Source: Lachnospiraceae bacterium AM48-27BH
Lineage (GTDB): Bacteria > Bacillota > Clostridia > Lachnospirales > Lachnospiraceae
Length of the DNA: 64,000 nt
Assembly (NCBI GenBank): GCA_003478355.1
Contig: QUFC01000016.1
Coordinates: 1-64,000 of the forward strand
Direction: 5' to 3'
Under the pieces are notes generated by a model, which saw only the letters and a list, made by a program, of their open reading frames with translations, was not told the DNA's origin and did not search any database. This document shows, piece after piece, positions 15,947 to 24,809 of the stretch. The stretch's first letter is position 1; every line of letters starts with the position of its first letter. The translations under genes and the position numbers were made by a program.

Positions 15947-16837
15947 TTGAATAAAGAAACAAAAAAACAAACGATTCTGGGATATCTGTTTCTGATCCCG
16001 TCCCTAGCCGTGTTCGCAGTCTTTATGTTTTACCCACTCCTTTATACCTTTTACTTAAGCTTTTTTGAGTGGAACATGGTAAAGCCTGTCAAAAAATTTG
16101 TCGGTCTGAACAACTACATTGCCGTATTCCGAGATCCGAATACCTTTAAGATTCTGGGCAATACCCTTGCTTACATTCTGGTTCTGCTGGTCCTGAACTT
16201 TGTGCTGCCCTATATTCTCTCCTTTATCCTCTCCGCCGTGATCCGGCATGGAAAGAGTTTTTACAAGGCTGTGTTCTTCCTTCCTAGCGTCATCTCCCTG
16301 GTGGTCGGCTCCATCCTCTATACCTGGATCTTAAACCCGATTTCCGGACCGGTGGCCATCATTCTCGGTAAATTCGGCATCCAGATGCCCTTCTGGTCCA
16401 AAACCGACGGATGGGTCATTGCCATGCTCTGCATCATTACCACCTGGAAGACCTTCGGCTACAACTTCATCAATATTTTAGCCGGTGTCTCCGGCGTATC
16501 CCAGGAAGTTATTGAGGCTGCACGGCTGGATCAGGTTCCCATGTGGAAAATCTTTCTGGACATCATTGTGCCAATGAGCTCCGCTACCGGAATTTACGTG
16601 TTCATCACCACCATTGTCCAGGGACTTCAGTATGTGTTCACCCCCATCAAGGTCATTACCCAGGGCGGACCGAACTACGCCAGTTCCAACCTGATCTACG
16701 CTTCCTACCACGAGGCCTTTACCTTGTATCGGACCGGCACCTCATCGGCCATTTCCATTCTGACCATGCTGCTGTTCATTGTCCTTTTACTTCTGGAATT
16801 TAAATTTGTGGAGAAGGGAGTCTACTATGAAAACTAA
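15947..16837 (+). CDS. Sugar ABC transporter permease (UgpA/MalF type)
   Basis: A 296-residue inner-membrane permease with six predicted spans. It starts at a TTG seven bases after CGGAGGT. The conserved EAA loop, which contacts the ATPase, is visible as EVIEAARLDQVPMWKIFLDIIVP. The FLIPSLAVFAVFMFYPLLYTFYLSFFEW start is typical for the family. Its 3' end overlaps the next permease gene by 11 bp, so translation is coupled. It forms the channel together with the second permease. Confidence 0.92.
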   Translation: MNKETKKQTILGYLFLIPSLAVFAVFMFYPLLYTFYLSFFEWNMVKPVKKFVGLNNYIAVFRDPNTFKILGNTLAYILVLLVLNFVLPYILSFILSAVIRHGKSFYKAVFFLPSVISLVVGSILYTWILNPISGPVAIILGKFGIQMPFWSKTDGWVIAMLCIITTWKTFGYNFINILAGVSGVSQEVIEAARLDQVPMWKIFLDIIVPMSSATGIYVFITTIVQGLQYVFTPIKVITQGGPNYASSNLIYASYHEAFTLYRTGTSSAISILTMLLFIVLLLLEFKFVEKGVYYEN

Positions 16838-17654
16838 CAATCATTCGGAAATTGGCTGGCACATGATCCTGGGCGCCATCGTTTTCCTCATGCTGGTTCC
16901 CATCGTGTTCGCTCTGTCCAATTCCTTCAAGACTCTGCAGGACGCATTTAATACCATTTTTGAGATCATTCCGTCTCACCCGACTCTGGAAAACTACCGG
17001 CATGTATTTGAAAAACTGCCTTTTGTCCAGATAACCTTAAACACATTTCTGATCGCGGCATCCGTTACCGCCTTCAAAACCATTACCAGCCTGTTTGCCG
17101 CCTATTCCTTTGTCTATTTTGAGTACAAGGGAAAACAGTTTTTCTACTTTATCATGCTGAGTACCATGTTTATTCCGTTCACCGTGACCATGATCCCAAA
17201 CTACCTGATGATTTCAAAAATCGGTCTGCGGGATTGCATCTGGGGCGTGGCACTTCCGCAGTTTGCGGATGTTTTAGGTATCTTCCTGCTGCGCCAGGCC
17301 ATGCGCGGAATCCCGAAGGCCCTCATTGAGGCTGCGCGGATGGAAGGCATCGGCAGCCTCAAGATCATGCGCGATATCATCCTGCCACTGGTACGCCCGT
17401 CCATTCTTACAACCGGGATCATTTTCTTTATCAATTCCTGGAACGAGTATGTATGGCCGGTGCTCATCTTAAAGAGCAAGGAAAACTACACGCTTTCCCT
17501 GGCGCTCCAGATGTACATCAGCGCTGAGGGCGGCACCGAATTTACCATTGCCATGGCCGTATCCGTCATCACCATGATCATTCCGCTGGCTCTGTATCTT
17601 ATTTTCCAGCGCTATATCATCAACACCTTTGCCGCATCCGGCGTAAAAGGTTAA
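16827..17654 (+). CDS. Sugar ABC transporter permease (UgpE/MalG type)
   Basis: A 275-residue second permease with six spans. The start MKTNNHSEIGWH at 16827 overlaps the previous gene and follows GGGAG. The EAA loop reads ALIEAARMEGIGSLKIMRDIILPLVRPS, and the NSWNEYVWPVLILKSKENYTLSLAL stretch is typical of MalG/UgpE proteins. It pairs with the first permease in the membrane. The gene is intact. Confidence 0.92.
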   Translation: MKTNNHSEIGWHMILGAIVFLMLVPIVFALSNSFKTLQDAFNTIFEIIPSHPTLENYRHVFEKLPFVQITLNTFLIAASVTAFKTITSLFAAYSFVYFEYKGKQFFYFIMLSTMFIPFTVTMIPNYLMISKIGLRDCIWGVALPQFADVLGIFLLRQAMRGIPKALIEAARMEGIGSLKIMRDIILPLVRPSILTTGIIFFINSWNEYVWPVLILKSKENYTLSLALQMYISAEGGTEFTIAMAVSVITMIIPLALYLIFQRYIINTFAASGVKG

Positions 17655-17670
17655 TCTGTCAGGAGGATTT

Positions 17671-18870
17671 ATGAATAATATCGTTTTTGAACACGTCGTA
17701 AAAGCATACGGAAAAAATGTGATCGTCAATGATCTGAATATGGAAATCCGGGAAGGGGAGCGGCTGATTCTGCTGGGCCCGTCCGGCTGCGGAAAATCCA
17801 CCACCCTGCGCATGATCGCCGGTCTGGAGGATATCACCTCCGGCTCCCTGCATATGCGAGGCCAGGTAGTCAACAACGTTGCCTGCGGAGACCGCGGCGT
17901 ATCCATGGTATTCCAGAACTACGCCCTTTTCCCGCATATGACTGTAAAAAATAACATCATCTACGGTCTGAAAGCCCACAAAATGGAAGCGGCTGAGATT
18001 AACCGCCGCCTGGAGGAAGTACTGGAAATGCTGCAGCTGAAAGGTCTGGAGGACCGCAAGCCGAAGGATCTTTCCGGTGGACAGCGCCAGCGTGTTGCCC
18101 TGGCCCGCGCCGTCGTAAAACGCTCTGACTACTTTCTTCTGGATGAACCGCTTTCCAACCTGGATGCACAGCTCCGCCTGCGTGCGCGAAAAGAACTGGT
18201 CAAGATCCACGAGATGTACCGTCCGACCATGGTTTATGTCACTCATGACCAGATTGAGGCCATGACCGTGGGACAGCGTGTTGCCATCATGTATCGCGGA
18301 AATATGGAAATGCTGGACACGCCAAGCCATGTATACAATATGCCGGCAAGTATTTTCTGTGCCCGATTCATTGGCTCTCCGTCCATGAACATCATCTCCT
18401 GCCAGTATGAAAACGGCAATCTCTCCATCGGAGACCAGATGATCAGACTGGCTCTGATGTGGCGTCCGATCGCAGATGCCTGTCCATCCGGAAAATACTG
18501 CGTTGGCATCCGCCCGGAACATATAGTCTTAAGCAGCCGTCCAACGGAAACTTCCATCTGCGGAACCGTAAAATACGTGGAGGACTATGGAAACCGCTAC
18601 GGAGTTTATATTGATGTAAAGGGTGAAAAGAGCGAGCTGATTGCCATCTGCAACGACTCGGTTCCGCGCCCGGGCGAAAACATTTTCATCAATATTGATT
18701 TCCGCAAACTGCATCTGTTTGATGCCCAGAGCGAGAAGTCCCTTGGATATCCAGAAGAAATCCGCCGTCTGAACGCAGCCCTGGATTTTTCCATGCCGGA
18801 TGCTCAGAATAAAAACCAGAAAGCAGGAGGTAAATATCATGAATCTTTTGGTCAGTACCAATGTGTATAA
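17671..18870 (+). CDS. ABC transporter ATP-binding protein (UgpC/MsmK type)
   Basis: A 399-residue importer ATPase. The Walker A motif GPSGCGKST is at residues 36-44. The Q-loop region (VFQNYALFPHMTVKNNI), signature LSGGQRQRVALARAVV and Walker B (YFLLDEPLSNLDAQ) follow, and the H-loop lies in MVYVTHDQIEAMT. A C-terminal regulatory OB domain (about 240-370) marks the MalK/UgpC group. Many Firmicutes share one such ATPase between systems, but this one is inside its own operon. AGGAGG lies upstream. Its 3' end overlaps the next gene by 32 bp, so translation is coupled. Confidence 0.94.
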   Translation: MNNIVFEHVVKAYGKNVIVNDLNMEIREGERLILLGPSGCGKSTTLRMIAGLEDITSGSLHMRGQVVNNVACGDRGVSMVFQNYALFPHMTVKNNIIYGLKAHKMEAAEINRRLEEVLEMLQLKGLEDRKPKDLSGGQRQRVALARAVVKRSDYFLLDEPLSNLDAQLRLRARKELVKIHEMYRPTMVYVTHDQIEAMTVGQRVAIMYRGNMEMLDTPSHVYNMPASIFCARFIGSPSMNIISCQYENGNLSIGDQMIRLALMWRPIADACPSGKYCVGIRPEHIVLSSRPTETSICGTVKYVEDYGNRYGVYIDVKGEKSELIAICNDSVPRPGENIFINIDFRKLHLFDAQSEKSLGYPEEIRRLNAALDFSMPDAQNKNQKAGGKYHESFGQYQCV

Positions 18871-19632
18871 ACCGGGTCAGCTTGCCCGGGTCATCCCGCA
18901 TTTACATGCCTTCCGTGGTCAGATTGGCGTCGAGCTGTTCCCTATGTTTGACGCAGACTGCTATGAGGAAGAGCTTCTTCATTGCCTGCCGGAGTTTGAA
19001 GGAATCCCAGTTAGTTTTCATGGCCCGTACTATGAAACCGAGCACAGCGCAGCCCCCGGCACCCCGGAATATGCGCACTCCATGGACCTGATCCGCCAAA
19101 CCCTGCCTTACTGTGTGCGCCTTCAAAGCCAGTATCTGGTCTTTCATCACAATAACATCCCGGTGACGGAAGAACGCCGGGAAGAGATGATCCGTGTTTC
19201 CAGAGAAAACTACAGGGAAATTGCGGAGCTGTTCAAGCCGCACCAGATCCCGGTGGTGGTGGAGAATGCCGGTGTCCTGGACCGCGGCAACATGCTGTTT
19301 GACCAGGATGCGTTTATCCAGCTCTGCAGGGAAGAACATTATCCGGTGCTGATCGACATTGGCCATGCTTACGCCAACGGCTGGGACCTGGAGCAGACCA
19401 TGGAAGCGTTAAAGGATCAGATCGTGGCTTACCATCTTCACAACAACGACGGTGTTCACGACAGCCATCAGCGGATTTTCCACGGGACCCTGGATTTTCC
19501 CCTGTTTCTGTCTGATTATCAGAGACTGACTCCAAACGCAGATCTGGTTCTGGAATACAGCCCGAATGTGCAGATGATGAATCCGGAATCCAAGAAGACA
19601 TTTCCTGGCTTCTGGAGCAGATCCGGAGGTAG
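18839..19632 (+). CDS. Sugar phosphate isomerase/epimerase-like TIM barrel (frameshifted end)
   Basis: A TIM-barrel protein of the AP-endonuclease-2/xylose-isomerase-like fold, starting MNLLVSTNVYKPGQL after AGGAGG. Typical metal-site stretches are VSFHGPYYETEHS, LVFHHNNIPV, VVVENAGV, PVLIDIGHAYANG and VAYHLHNNDGVHDSH. It probably isomerises or epimerises the imported sugar derivative. As read, the frame runs on to 19849 through the HAD gene. However, the bases after 19590 encode a natural ending (IQEDISWLLEQIRR, stop 19630-19632) in the next frame, just before the HAD start. One A seems missing at 19587. I therefore give the likely true end. Confidence 0.82.
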
Positions 19633-19635
19633 CTT

Positions 19636-20430
19636 ATGCTTTCCGAAAAGAAACTCTTCTTATTTGATATTGACGGAACCGTGGCCTTGGGCGATGTCCT
19701 GCTGCCCGGAGCGGCGGAATTCTTCCAGGAAATTAAAGAGCGCGGCGGGCAGTTTGTATTCATTACCAATAACTCCACCAAAAGCATTGCGGACTACATC
19801 AAAAAATTCCGTCAGATGGGTGTCTCAACCGATCCTCAGAATTTTGTAACTGCCTCCACCGCTTCTGCCAGCTGGCTGCGGCAACACGCAGCTGGAAAGA
19901 CTATCTATACACTTGGAACACGATCACTGATTCGAGAGCTTGAAGGACATGGAATCCGCGTCACCACGGATCCGGACACCCAGGATATTTCCTTTGTGCT
20001 GGTTGCCTACGACAGCGAACTTACCTACAAGAAGCTGACTGACACCTGCCGCATCCTGCAGACCCGCCCTGTCACCTTCCTGGCCACCAACCCGGATCTG
20101 GTCTGCCCGGTCCCATTTGGCTATGTACCCGACTGTGGCTCCATATGTCAGATGATCACTAATGCCACAGGCCAGGTACCACATTATATCGGAAAACCTT
20201 CTACCGATATGGTGGATATTGCACTCCGGGAAAATCCGTTTTCCAAAGAGGAAACCGTGATAGTGGGTGACAGGTTTTACACTGACATTGCATGCGGGAA
20301 CGCTTCTGGGGTAGAGACAGTCCTGGTACTAACCGGTGAAGCGAAAAAAACAGATACTATGATTCATACGTACTCTCCAACTTATATTTTCGACTCCATA
20401 AAAGAAGTAAAGAAAGCCTGGAAGAATTAG
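19636..20430 (+). CDS. HAD superfamily hydrolase, NagD/subfamily IIA
   Basis: A 264-residue phosphatase. The catalytic motif I is LFLFDIDGTVALG, with the nucleophile Asp and the second Asp two residues later. Motif II lies in FVFITNNSTKS. Motif III/IV is in IGKPSTDMVDIAL and TVIVGDRFYTDIACG. The C2-type cap between them marks subfamily IIA (NagD, p-nitrophenylphosphatase). It likely dephosphorylates a small sugar or glycerol phosphate made from the imported substrate. GGAGGT precedes the ATG and is overlapped by the end of the isomerase gene. It is the last gene of the operon. Confidence 0.9.
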   Translation: MLSEKKLFLFDIDGTVALGDVLLPGAAEFFQEIKERGGQFVFITNNSTKSIADYIKKFRQMGVSTDPQNFVTASTASASWLRQHAAGKTIYTLGTRSLIRELEGHGIRVTTDPDTQDISFVLVAYDSELTYKKLTDTCRILQTRPVTFLATNPDLVCPVPFGYVPDCGSICQMITNATGQVPHYIGKPSTDMVDIALRENPFSKEETVIVGDRFYTDIACGNASGVETVLVLTGEAKKTDTMIHTYSPTYIFDSIKEVKKAWKN

Positions 20431-20455
20431 TAATCCAGGCTTTCTCTACTTCTTT
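20401..20455 (+). terminator. Long stem-loop overlapping the HAD gene end
   Basis: A 21-bp stem with one mismatch (20401-20421 with 20435-20455) includes the last HAD codons. Only short T-runs follow, so it may act as a terminator or an mRNA 3'-end stabiliser for the operon. Confidence 0.6.
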
Positions 20456-20528
20456 AAAATTTTCAATGCGGTATGTGTAATGATTGTAAAAGATGAAATA
20501 ACGCAACAATATAGCATTGCTTACTTAT

Positions 20529-20569
20529 AAAAAAGTAACCGACTCAGAAACGAGAACGATTACTTTTTT
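20529..20569. terminator. A/T-rich stem-loop
   Basis: AAAAAAGTAA (20529-20538) pairs with TTACTTTTTT (20560-20569). It has T-runs on both strands, so it is a possible bidirectional terminator. No gene lies between 20456 and 20710. Confidence 0.5.
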
Positions 20570-20710
20570 AGATAGTATGAATTTAAGTGCTTCTTCATTC
20601 TAATGCAAAACCGTAAAGATAGCAAGGAAAAGTGGCATCATGATGGATATTGCCATATTTTTGCTTAATAATACCGCCTCATATTCGAAAGAGAGTAGTG
20701 TAGACAAATT

Positions 20711-21033
20711 ATATGTATCTATTTTCGCCATATGCAACTCCGAAACTCAATTCCATTCTCTTCTCTCCCGCTATTTTCCTGACCTCTCGAAAAAATATTT
20801 CTCCACTAGGCTCCCCTAATTTGTTCGCTCGCCGTCAGGCGTTTGCCGCCATCAGGCGGCGCACTCAATGGATAAAAAGAAAAATAAATGGAAGGGAAAA
20901 TGAAAAACGGCGCTGCTGCGCCAGCAATCAAGGAATTTATGCAGCCAATTCTCTCTCCCATTTAATAAAAAAGTCGAGGGAGCAATGGAAATTGGGGAAT
21001 ATCCGCTTGCATATGGCGAAAATAAATACATAT
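20711..21033. mobile_element. MITE-like element, 323 bp, 27-bp terminal inverted repeats
   Basis: The ends 20711-20737 and 21007-21033 are 27-bp inverted repeats with one mismatch (ATATGTAT...CGCCATATGCAA). The interior is rich in short hairpins, e.g. GCCGCC-ATCA-GGCGGC and GGCGC-TGCT-GCGCC. Further imperfect pairing lies just inside the ends, so the whole element could fold as one long hairpin. The 120-codon frame that spans it on the plus strand has no ribosome site and looks accidental. It could be a non-autonomous transposable element or a structured RNA; no target-site duplication is obvious. Confidence 0.6.
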
Positions 21034-21100
21034 GATTTTCTCAGCATTCATACACACCTATATATTTTAGTGTAGAACATTACCGGCCATATAAAAAACA

Positions 21101-21149
21101 GCCAAAAACCCGCTGTTGCATGATTTCCATATAGCAGCGGGTTTTTGGC
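21101..21149 (-). terminator. Strong terminator of the lipoprotein gene
   Basis: GCCAAAAACCCGCTG (21101-21115) and CAGCGGGTTTTTGGC (21135-21149) pair perfectly over 15 bp. On the minus strand the stem is followed by TGTTTTTTAT. It may also work in the plus direction. Confidence 0.8.
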
Positions 21150-21244
21150 CGTAATTCTTTGCAAAAAAGCTTCAATACATATCCCAGCCGGGCCTATGAA
21201 TATTCCTGGCATCCAGTGATAAATTTTAGCGTTTTCTCATCACA

Positions 21245-21643
21245 TTAATTTGCTTTCTCCACAGAAATAATGGTTCCTGTAAACGCATCCACTTCGCTGA
21301 GCTCTCCCGTATAGGTTACCGTTACCTCATCTCCTTCTTTAACATCTGATAAGCCTTCCGGTGCGGTATCGAATGTCATTGCATAGGTACCCTTATCGCT
21401 TTCGATCGTGAACATAAAATCCTTGATCTCCTCAATCTTTCCTGTCACAGATTCCGTTTTTTCCTCTGTTTTCTGCGATTCAGACTGAGTTGTCTCGCTC
21501 TGGGTGGTTTCTGCCTGCGTTGTTTCTGCCTTGGTCGTTTCCGCCTGGGTAGGCGCTGCTGTGGTTGTCTCAGCCTTGGCACCGCATCCAGCAGCCAAAG
21601 CCGCGGTCATCATCAAAACTGCAATAAGATTTCTTTTTTTCAT
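21245..21643 (-). CDS. Thr/Glu-repeat lipoprotein
   Basis: A 132-residue lipoprotein with signal peptide and lipobox LAAGC. A low-complexity linker follows with repeated TTQAET/TTQSET units (about residues 27-60). The C-terminal 70 residues form a small beta domain (VTGKIEEIKDFMFTIES, then EGDEVTVTYTGEL). It resembles OB-like surface lipoproteins of Lachnospiraceae; no function is known. GGAGGC precedes the ATG and a strong terminator follows, so it is a single-gene unit. The repeated DNA makes unit number prone to change by slippage. Confidence 0.8.
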   Translation of the reverse strand: MKKRNLIAVLMMTAALAAGCGAKAETTTAAPTQAETTKAETTQAETTQSETTQSESQKTEEKTESVTGKIEEIKDFMFTIESDKGTYAMTFDTAPEGLSDVKEGDEVTVTYTGELSEVDAFTGTIISVEKAN

Positions 21644-21899
21644 AATAAAGCCTCCAAACTAAATAGATTTGATTTTTTAATTACACTAATTAGACGTATT
21701 GAAACCCTGAAAAGTTTCAAAAGCTCTAAAAATTTTTCATTAATTTTTTAATGGCTATCTGACTTATGAATAAGGTCGTAAAAAGTCGCAAAATTATCGT
21801 TTTATAATCCATTTCATAAATTTATTTCCTTATATCGAATATATAACTTGATGTTTTGATTTTTTGTGGTCATACTATAGGGGAAAGGAGCTTCCAATC

Positions 21900-23105
21900 A
21901 TGTTATGCCAGTTTACTTTTCAAAATTTTAAGTCTTACAAAAATGAAACTACTTTAGATTATCAGGCTGCAGTACTTCCTGAATTCAAAAATACACTGAT
22001 CACTGAGACTTCTGCCTCTGATCTTCTGCCAGTTAATGTCGTCTATGGCCCAAATGGCGGTGGAAAGTCAAACCTGTTGCAGGCGCTTGCTTGCGTCATC
22101 TCTACGATCGTAAAACCGGTGAATGAATTAGGGAAAAACAGACAGGGTTTCATCCTCCAGCAGAAAATTGATGCAGTTCCCTTTCTGTTTGATGAGATTT
22201 CCAAAAATGAACCGATCGAATTCCGGATATTTTTCAGGATTGAGAAGAATGAATACTGCTACTATCTCGCCTTAAAAAATGATGAGGTTATATCGGAATC
22301 CCTTTACAGAAAAGCAGTCACTGGGAAGAAAACTGCCATGATTTTTGAACGTGAGGCTGACAGCATTTCCCTTGGCTATACGATTAATAAAAAAAGCCTG
22401 AACACCAGCATTAACCCTAAGATGCCGTATCTTTCTTTCCTGGCCATTAACTATGACATTCCGGTCATCAGCGAGGTTATTACATGGTTTGAAAGCTGCA
22501 TTATCCGCAGCTATGCAAATCCCGTAGTGGAACATCAGATTCTGTTAGCCAAAGATGCGCCATATAAGGAGCAGTTCATCCGCGCTTTAAATGATATGGA
22601 TATTGATATCACCGGGTACCGCTATGATGAAGATACAAAGCAGCTCTTCATGCAGCGCACGTTATCTTCCCAGGAATATGAATTGCCATTCTCCCAGGAA
22701 TCCGATGGAACCAAGAAGCTTATCGCGGCCCTTCCGGTGATCTTGCTTGCCCTCAGAGAAGGACGCATGGTGATCATTGATGAGCTGGATGCAAAGCTTC
22801 ATCCGAAGCTTTTGCGCTATGTCATTTCCCTGTTCAAAAATAAAGAGATCAACAAATATGGGGCCCAGCTTTTATTCACATCCCATGATATGTATACTTT
22901 AAAAAATACCATATTCCGCCGTGACGAGATCTGGTTTGCCGCGGAGAATGCTTCCCACGAAAGCGAAATCTATTCGTTGCATGAAATCCGTGGGGAAGAT
23001 AACGACCGCGTCAAAAATACCGCGGCCTACGATAAGCAGTATCTGGAAGGACGCTATGGAGCTGATCCATACCTTTCCAACATGCTCAGAGGTGATTTCG
23101 CATGA
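21900..23105 (+). CDS. AAA-family ATP-binding protein (OLD/AbiL-like)
   Basis: A 401-residue ATPase of the AAA_15/AAA_21 type found in OLD-like and Abi systems. The Walker A motif VYGPNGGGKSNLLQA is near residue 50, and EYELPFSQESDGTKKL is the ABC-like signature region. Walker B reads MVIIDELDAKLHPKLL, with the switch histidine in LLFTSHDMYTL. The start at 21900 follows AAAGGAG. Its stop overlaps an ATG (ATGA) of a following gene, the arrangement of two-gene ATPase plus RloB/TOPRIM-like effector systems. That partner is cut short here, so the defence unit is probably inactive. Confidence 0.85.
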   Translation: MLCQFTFQNFKSYKNETTLDYQAAVLPEFKNTLITETSASDLLPVNVVYGPNGGGKSNLLQALACVISTIVKPVNELGKNRQGFILQQKIDAVPFLFDEISKNEPIEFRIFFRIEKNEYCYYLALKNDEVISESLYRKAVTGKKTAMIFEREADSISLGYTINKKSLNTSINPKMPYLSFLAINYDIPVISEVITWFESCIIRSYANPVVEHQILLAKDAPYKEQFIRALNDMDIDITGYRYDEDTKQLFMQRTLSSQEYELPFSQESDGTKKLIAALPVILLALREGRMVIIDELDAKLHPKLLRYVISLFKNKEINKYGAQLLFTSHDMYTLKNTIFRRDEIWFAAENASHESEIYSLHEIRGEDNDRVKNTAAYDKQYLEGRYGADPYLSNMLRGDFA

Positions 23106-23230
23106 GTTTAAAACCTCCAAAGAAAAGCGACCTTGATAATGGCTGGATGAACGCCCGGATTTCTGCGGTAATCTCAATCGTACAGTTTCATCCTCCTTTA
23201 CGCTGTCATCCCGGTTGCATGAGTGTGTGA
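23102..23230 (+). pseudogene. Truncated partner gene of the ATPase
   Basis: The frame starts MSLKPPKKSDLDNGWMNAR, overlapping the ATPase stop by 4 bp. After about 20 codons the sequence changes to that of an element gene read from the other strand (junction near 23160), and the frame stops at 23228-23230. Too little remains to name the family; a RloB-type effector is the usual partner of such ATPases. Confidence 0.55.
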
Positions 23231-23892
23231 CCGTTTTTTTAACGTCCTCACAGGCCCAACACCGGATGGTTGCTGCATGGCTCTGATACCGCTTGCCGGT
23301 AGAAGCCATGTACTCGGACAGCTTTTCGATGTACTGGCCCCATACAGTGGGAAAGCTGGCCTGTAAGTCTGCCAGTTCCCCGTCCGTCAGAAAAACATTC
23401 TGGTAACGGCCATAGGTATGGGAAGGGTGCCCTGTTTTAGGGCGCACCTTCTCTATCTCTTTCTCTAACTCTATCTCTGGTAGACGAATGTCGGAAAATG
23501 TCCGCCACTTGTCCGGAGCGCAGAAAGAGCCTTGTTTTGGAGCTTCGCAGCCTCGGTAGAAGACTGGCCTATTAAAAGTTCGATGTTGCTCATGTAGAAT
23601 GTGCCGCTGTCCAGCACCTCCACAAGACCCAGCTTCAAAAAGATCTGCAAGGCTCTCTCCTCTCCACAGTGCCAATCTGCTGGCGGGTAATGGTGGCGAT
23701 CATCTGCGCCGTGTAAGGGATGTCCTCGTCAAGCTGGAGCCGCCCGCCATGTTTCAGCGATTTCAGATACAGCTTGAGCAGAATGTTGGAATACAACACA
23801 CCATCCTGCATACTTTCCAGCAGCACGATGGAATCATCGTCAAAATAGTTTTCTTTGAGTTTCAGGTAATAATATTTTCGATTGTCTGACAT
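23160..23892 (-). pseudogene. Phage-type replisome organizer, frameshifted
   Basis: Begins MSDNRKYYYLKLKENYFDDD behind AAGGAGG, the N-terminal domain of phage replisome-organizer proteins carried by clostridial mobilizable elements. The frame breaks after IGTVER because a 5-bp unit (GGAGA-type) is duplicated near 23655. A second change of frame occurs near 23520. Later parts still read as family sequence (SDIRLPEIELEKEIEKVR, then YQNVFLTDGELADL). The 3' end is joined to the truncated partner gene of the ATPase. It would have loaded helicase at the element's origin. Confidence 0.75.
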
Positions 23893-24005
23893 AGGGTTCC
23901 TCCTTTGGGGTTCTCTTGGAATTCTGTACACATTTTAAGGCTATTTTAGAGGTCAGAGGATAAATCTATCAGACTGCCTTTGACACCCTCGAAAAAAGCC
24001 TTGAT

Positions 24006-24404
24006 TTACAAGGGTTTTTCAGCCCCTAAAGCGTGACATTTCTCCCGTTGTTTCCGCTTGCACTTTGCGGCGTTGATCCGCTTCATGCGTGCGGCACATT
24101 CCGGGCAGTATTTGGCCCTGTTAGAACCGGGGGTAAACAGCGCCTCGCATACGGCGCATTTCTTTGCATTCATCCGATGGAACAGCGCCGTTTCCAGTTC
24201 CTTATCCTGCGGCAATATCGCCGTCCGAAACCACCTGCACAACAGGGAATAGGAAATGGACTGGACACAGACACATTCCTCCCCATCGTCCAGGGCGATA
24301 CAGTTTCCGTTGATGTAGTTACAGCACTCATGCACCATCCTCCGCACTCTGCGGTACTGGTGGTAATCCATGACGTGGATAGGTTCAGTCTTGTTGTTCT
24401 TCAT
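24006..24404 (-). CDS. Cysteine-rich VLP domain protein
   Basis: A 132-residue protein of the cysteine-rich VLP family: YRRVRRMVHECCNYINGNCIALDDGE, CVCVQSISYSLLCRWFRTAILPQDKELE. A second Cys cluster follows (KKCAVCEALFTPG, YCPECAARM), likely binding zinc. The family is found almost only in mobile elements of Firmicutes; its role is unknown. The ATG at 24404 has no good ribosome site. A better one (AAGGAGG) precedes a nearby ATG in another frame whose product ends after 11 codons, so a start-proximal frameshift is likely. Confidence 0.75.
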   Translation of the reverse strand: MKNNKTEPIHVMDYHQYRRVRRMVHECCNYINGNCIALDDGEECVCVQSISYSLLCRWFRTAILPQDKELETALFHRMNAKKCAVCEALFTPGSNRAKYCPECAARMKRINAAKCKRKQREKCHALGAEKPL

Positions 24405-24472
24405 AAATGAGTTCTTTCATAAAGCCGATAACCTCCTTGAATGAATTTATTGTTAAATATTCGTGCAAAGTA

Positions 24473-24501
24473 TTGTTTTCTTCGTGCAAATGGCATATAC
24501 T
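24473..24501 (+). promoter_or_regulatory. RelB/YafQ promoter with direct repeats
   Basis: TTGTTT (24473-24478), a 17-bp spacer and TATACT (24496-24501). TTCGTGCAAA occurs twice, at about 24460 and 24481, flanking the -35, and is a likely antitoxin-binding site. Confidence 0.55.
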
Positions 24502-24530
24502 ATAATTGCCAGCAGAAAGGGGTTGATCGT

Positions 24531-24809
24531 ATGGCTGGAAATACCACAAACATCAGTATCCGCATGGACGCAGATTTGAAAGCACAGGCGGACGCACTGT
24601 TTACGGAACTTGGCATGAACCTGACTACGGCGTTTAACATCTTTGTGCGCCAGTCGCTTCGTGAAGGTGGCATTCCCTTTGAAGTAAGGCTGGAACAGCC
24701 GAACAAAGAAACGGTTGCTGCCATGCTGGAAGCGGAAAGGATTGCAAAAGACCCATCTGTAAAGGGCTACAATGACCTTGATGAGTTATTTGCTGACCTG
24801 AAACGATGA
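24531..24809 (+). CDS. relB: RelB/DinJ family antitoxin
   Basis: A 92-residue ribbon-helix-helix antitoxin starting MAGNTTNISIRMDADLKAQ. The motif FTELGMNLTTAFNIFVRQSLREGGIPFEV is diagnostic of RelB/DinJ. The C-terminal segment (KGYNDLDELFADLKR) would neutralise the toxin. AAAGGGG precedes the chosen ATG. Its stop overlaps the toxin start by 4 bp. It appears intact although the toxin is shortened. Confidence 0.9.
   Translation: MAGNTTNISIRMDADLKAQADALFTELGMNLTTAFNIFVRQSLREGGIPFEVRLEQPNKETVAAMLEAERIAKDPSVKGYNDLDELFADLKR

Noticed and set aside
17469..18557. Minus-strand frames opposite the permease and ATPase genes
   Set aside because: Shadows of the UgpC-type ATPase; no ribosome sites and no domain pattern.
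20713..21075. 120-codon frame spanning the inverted-repeat element
   Set aside because: It covers the whole hairpin element including both ends, without ribosome site or protein-like composition.
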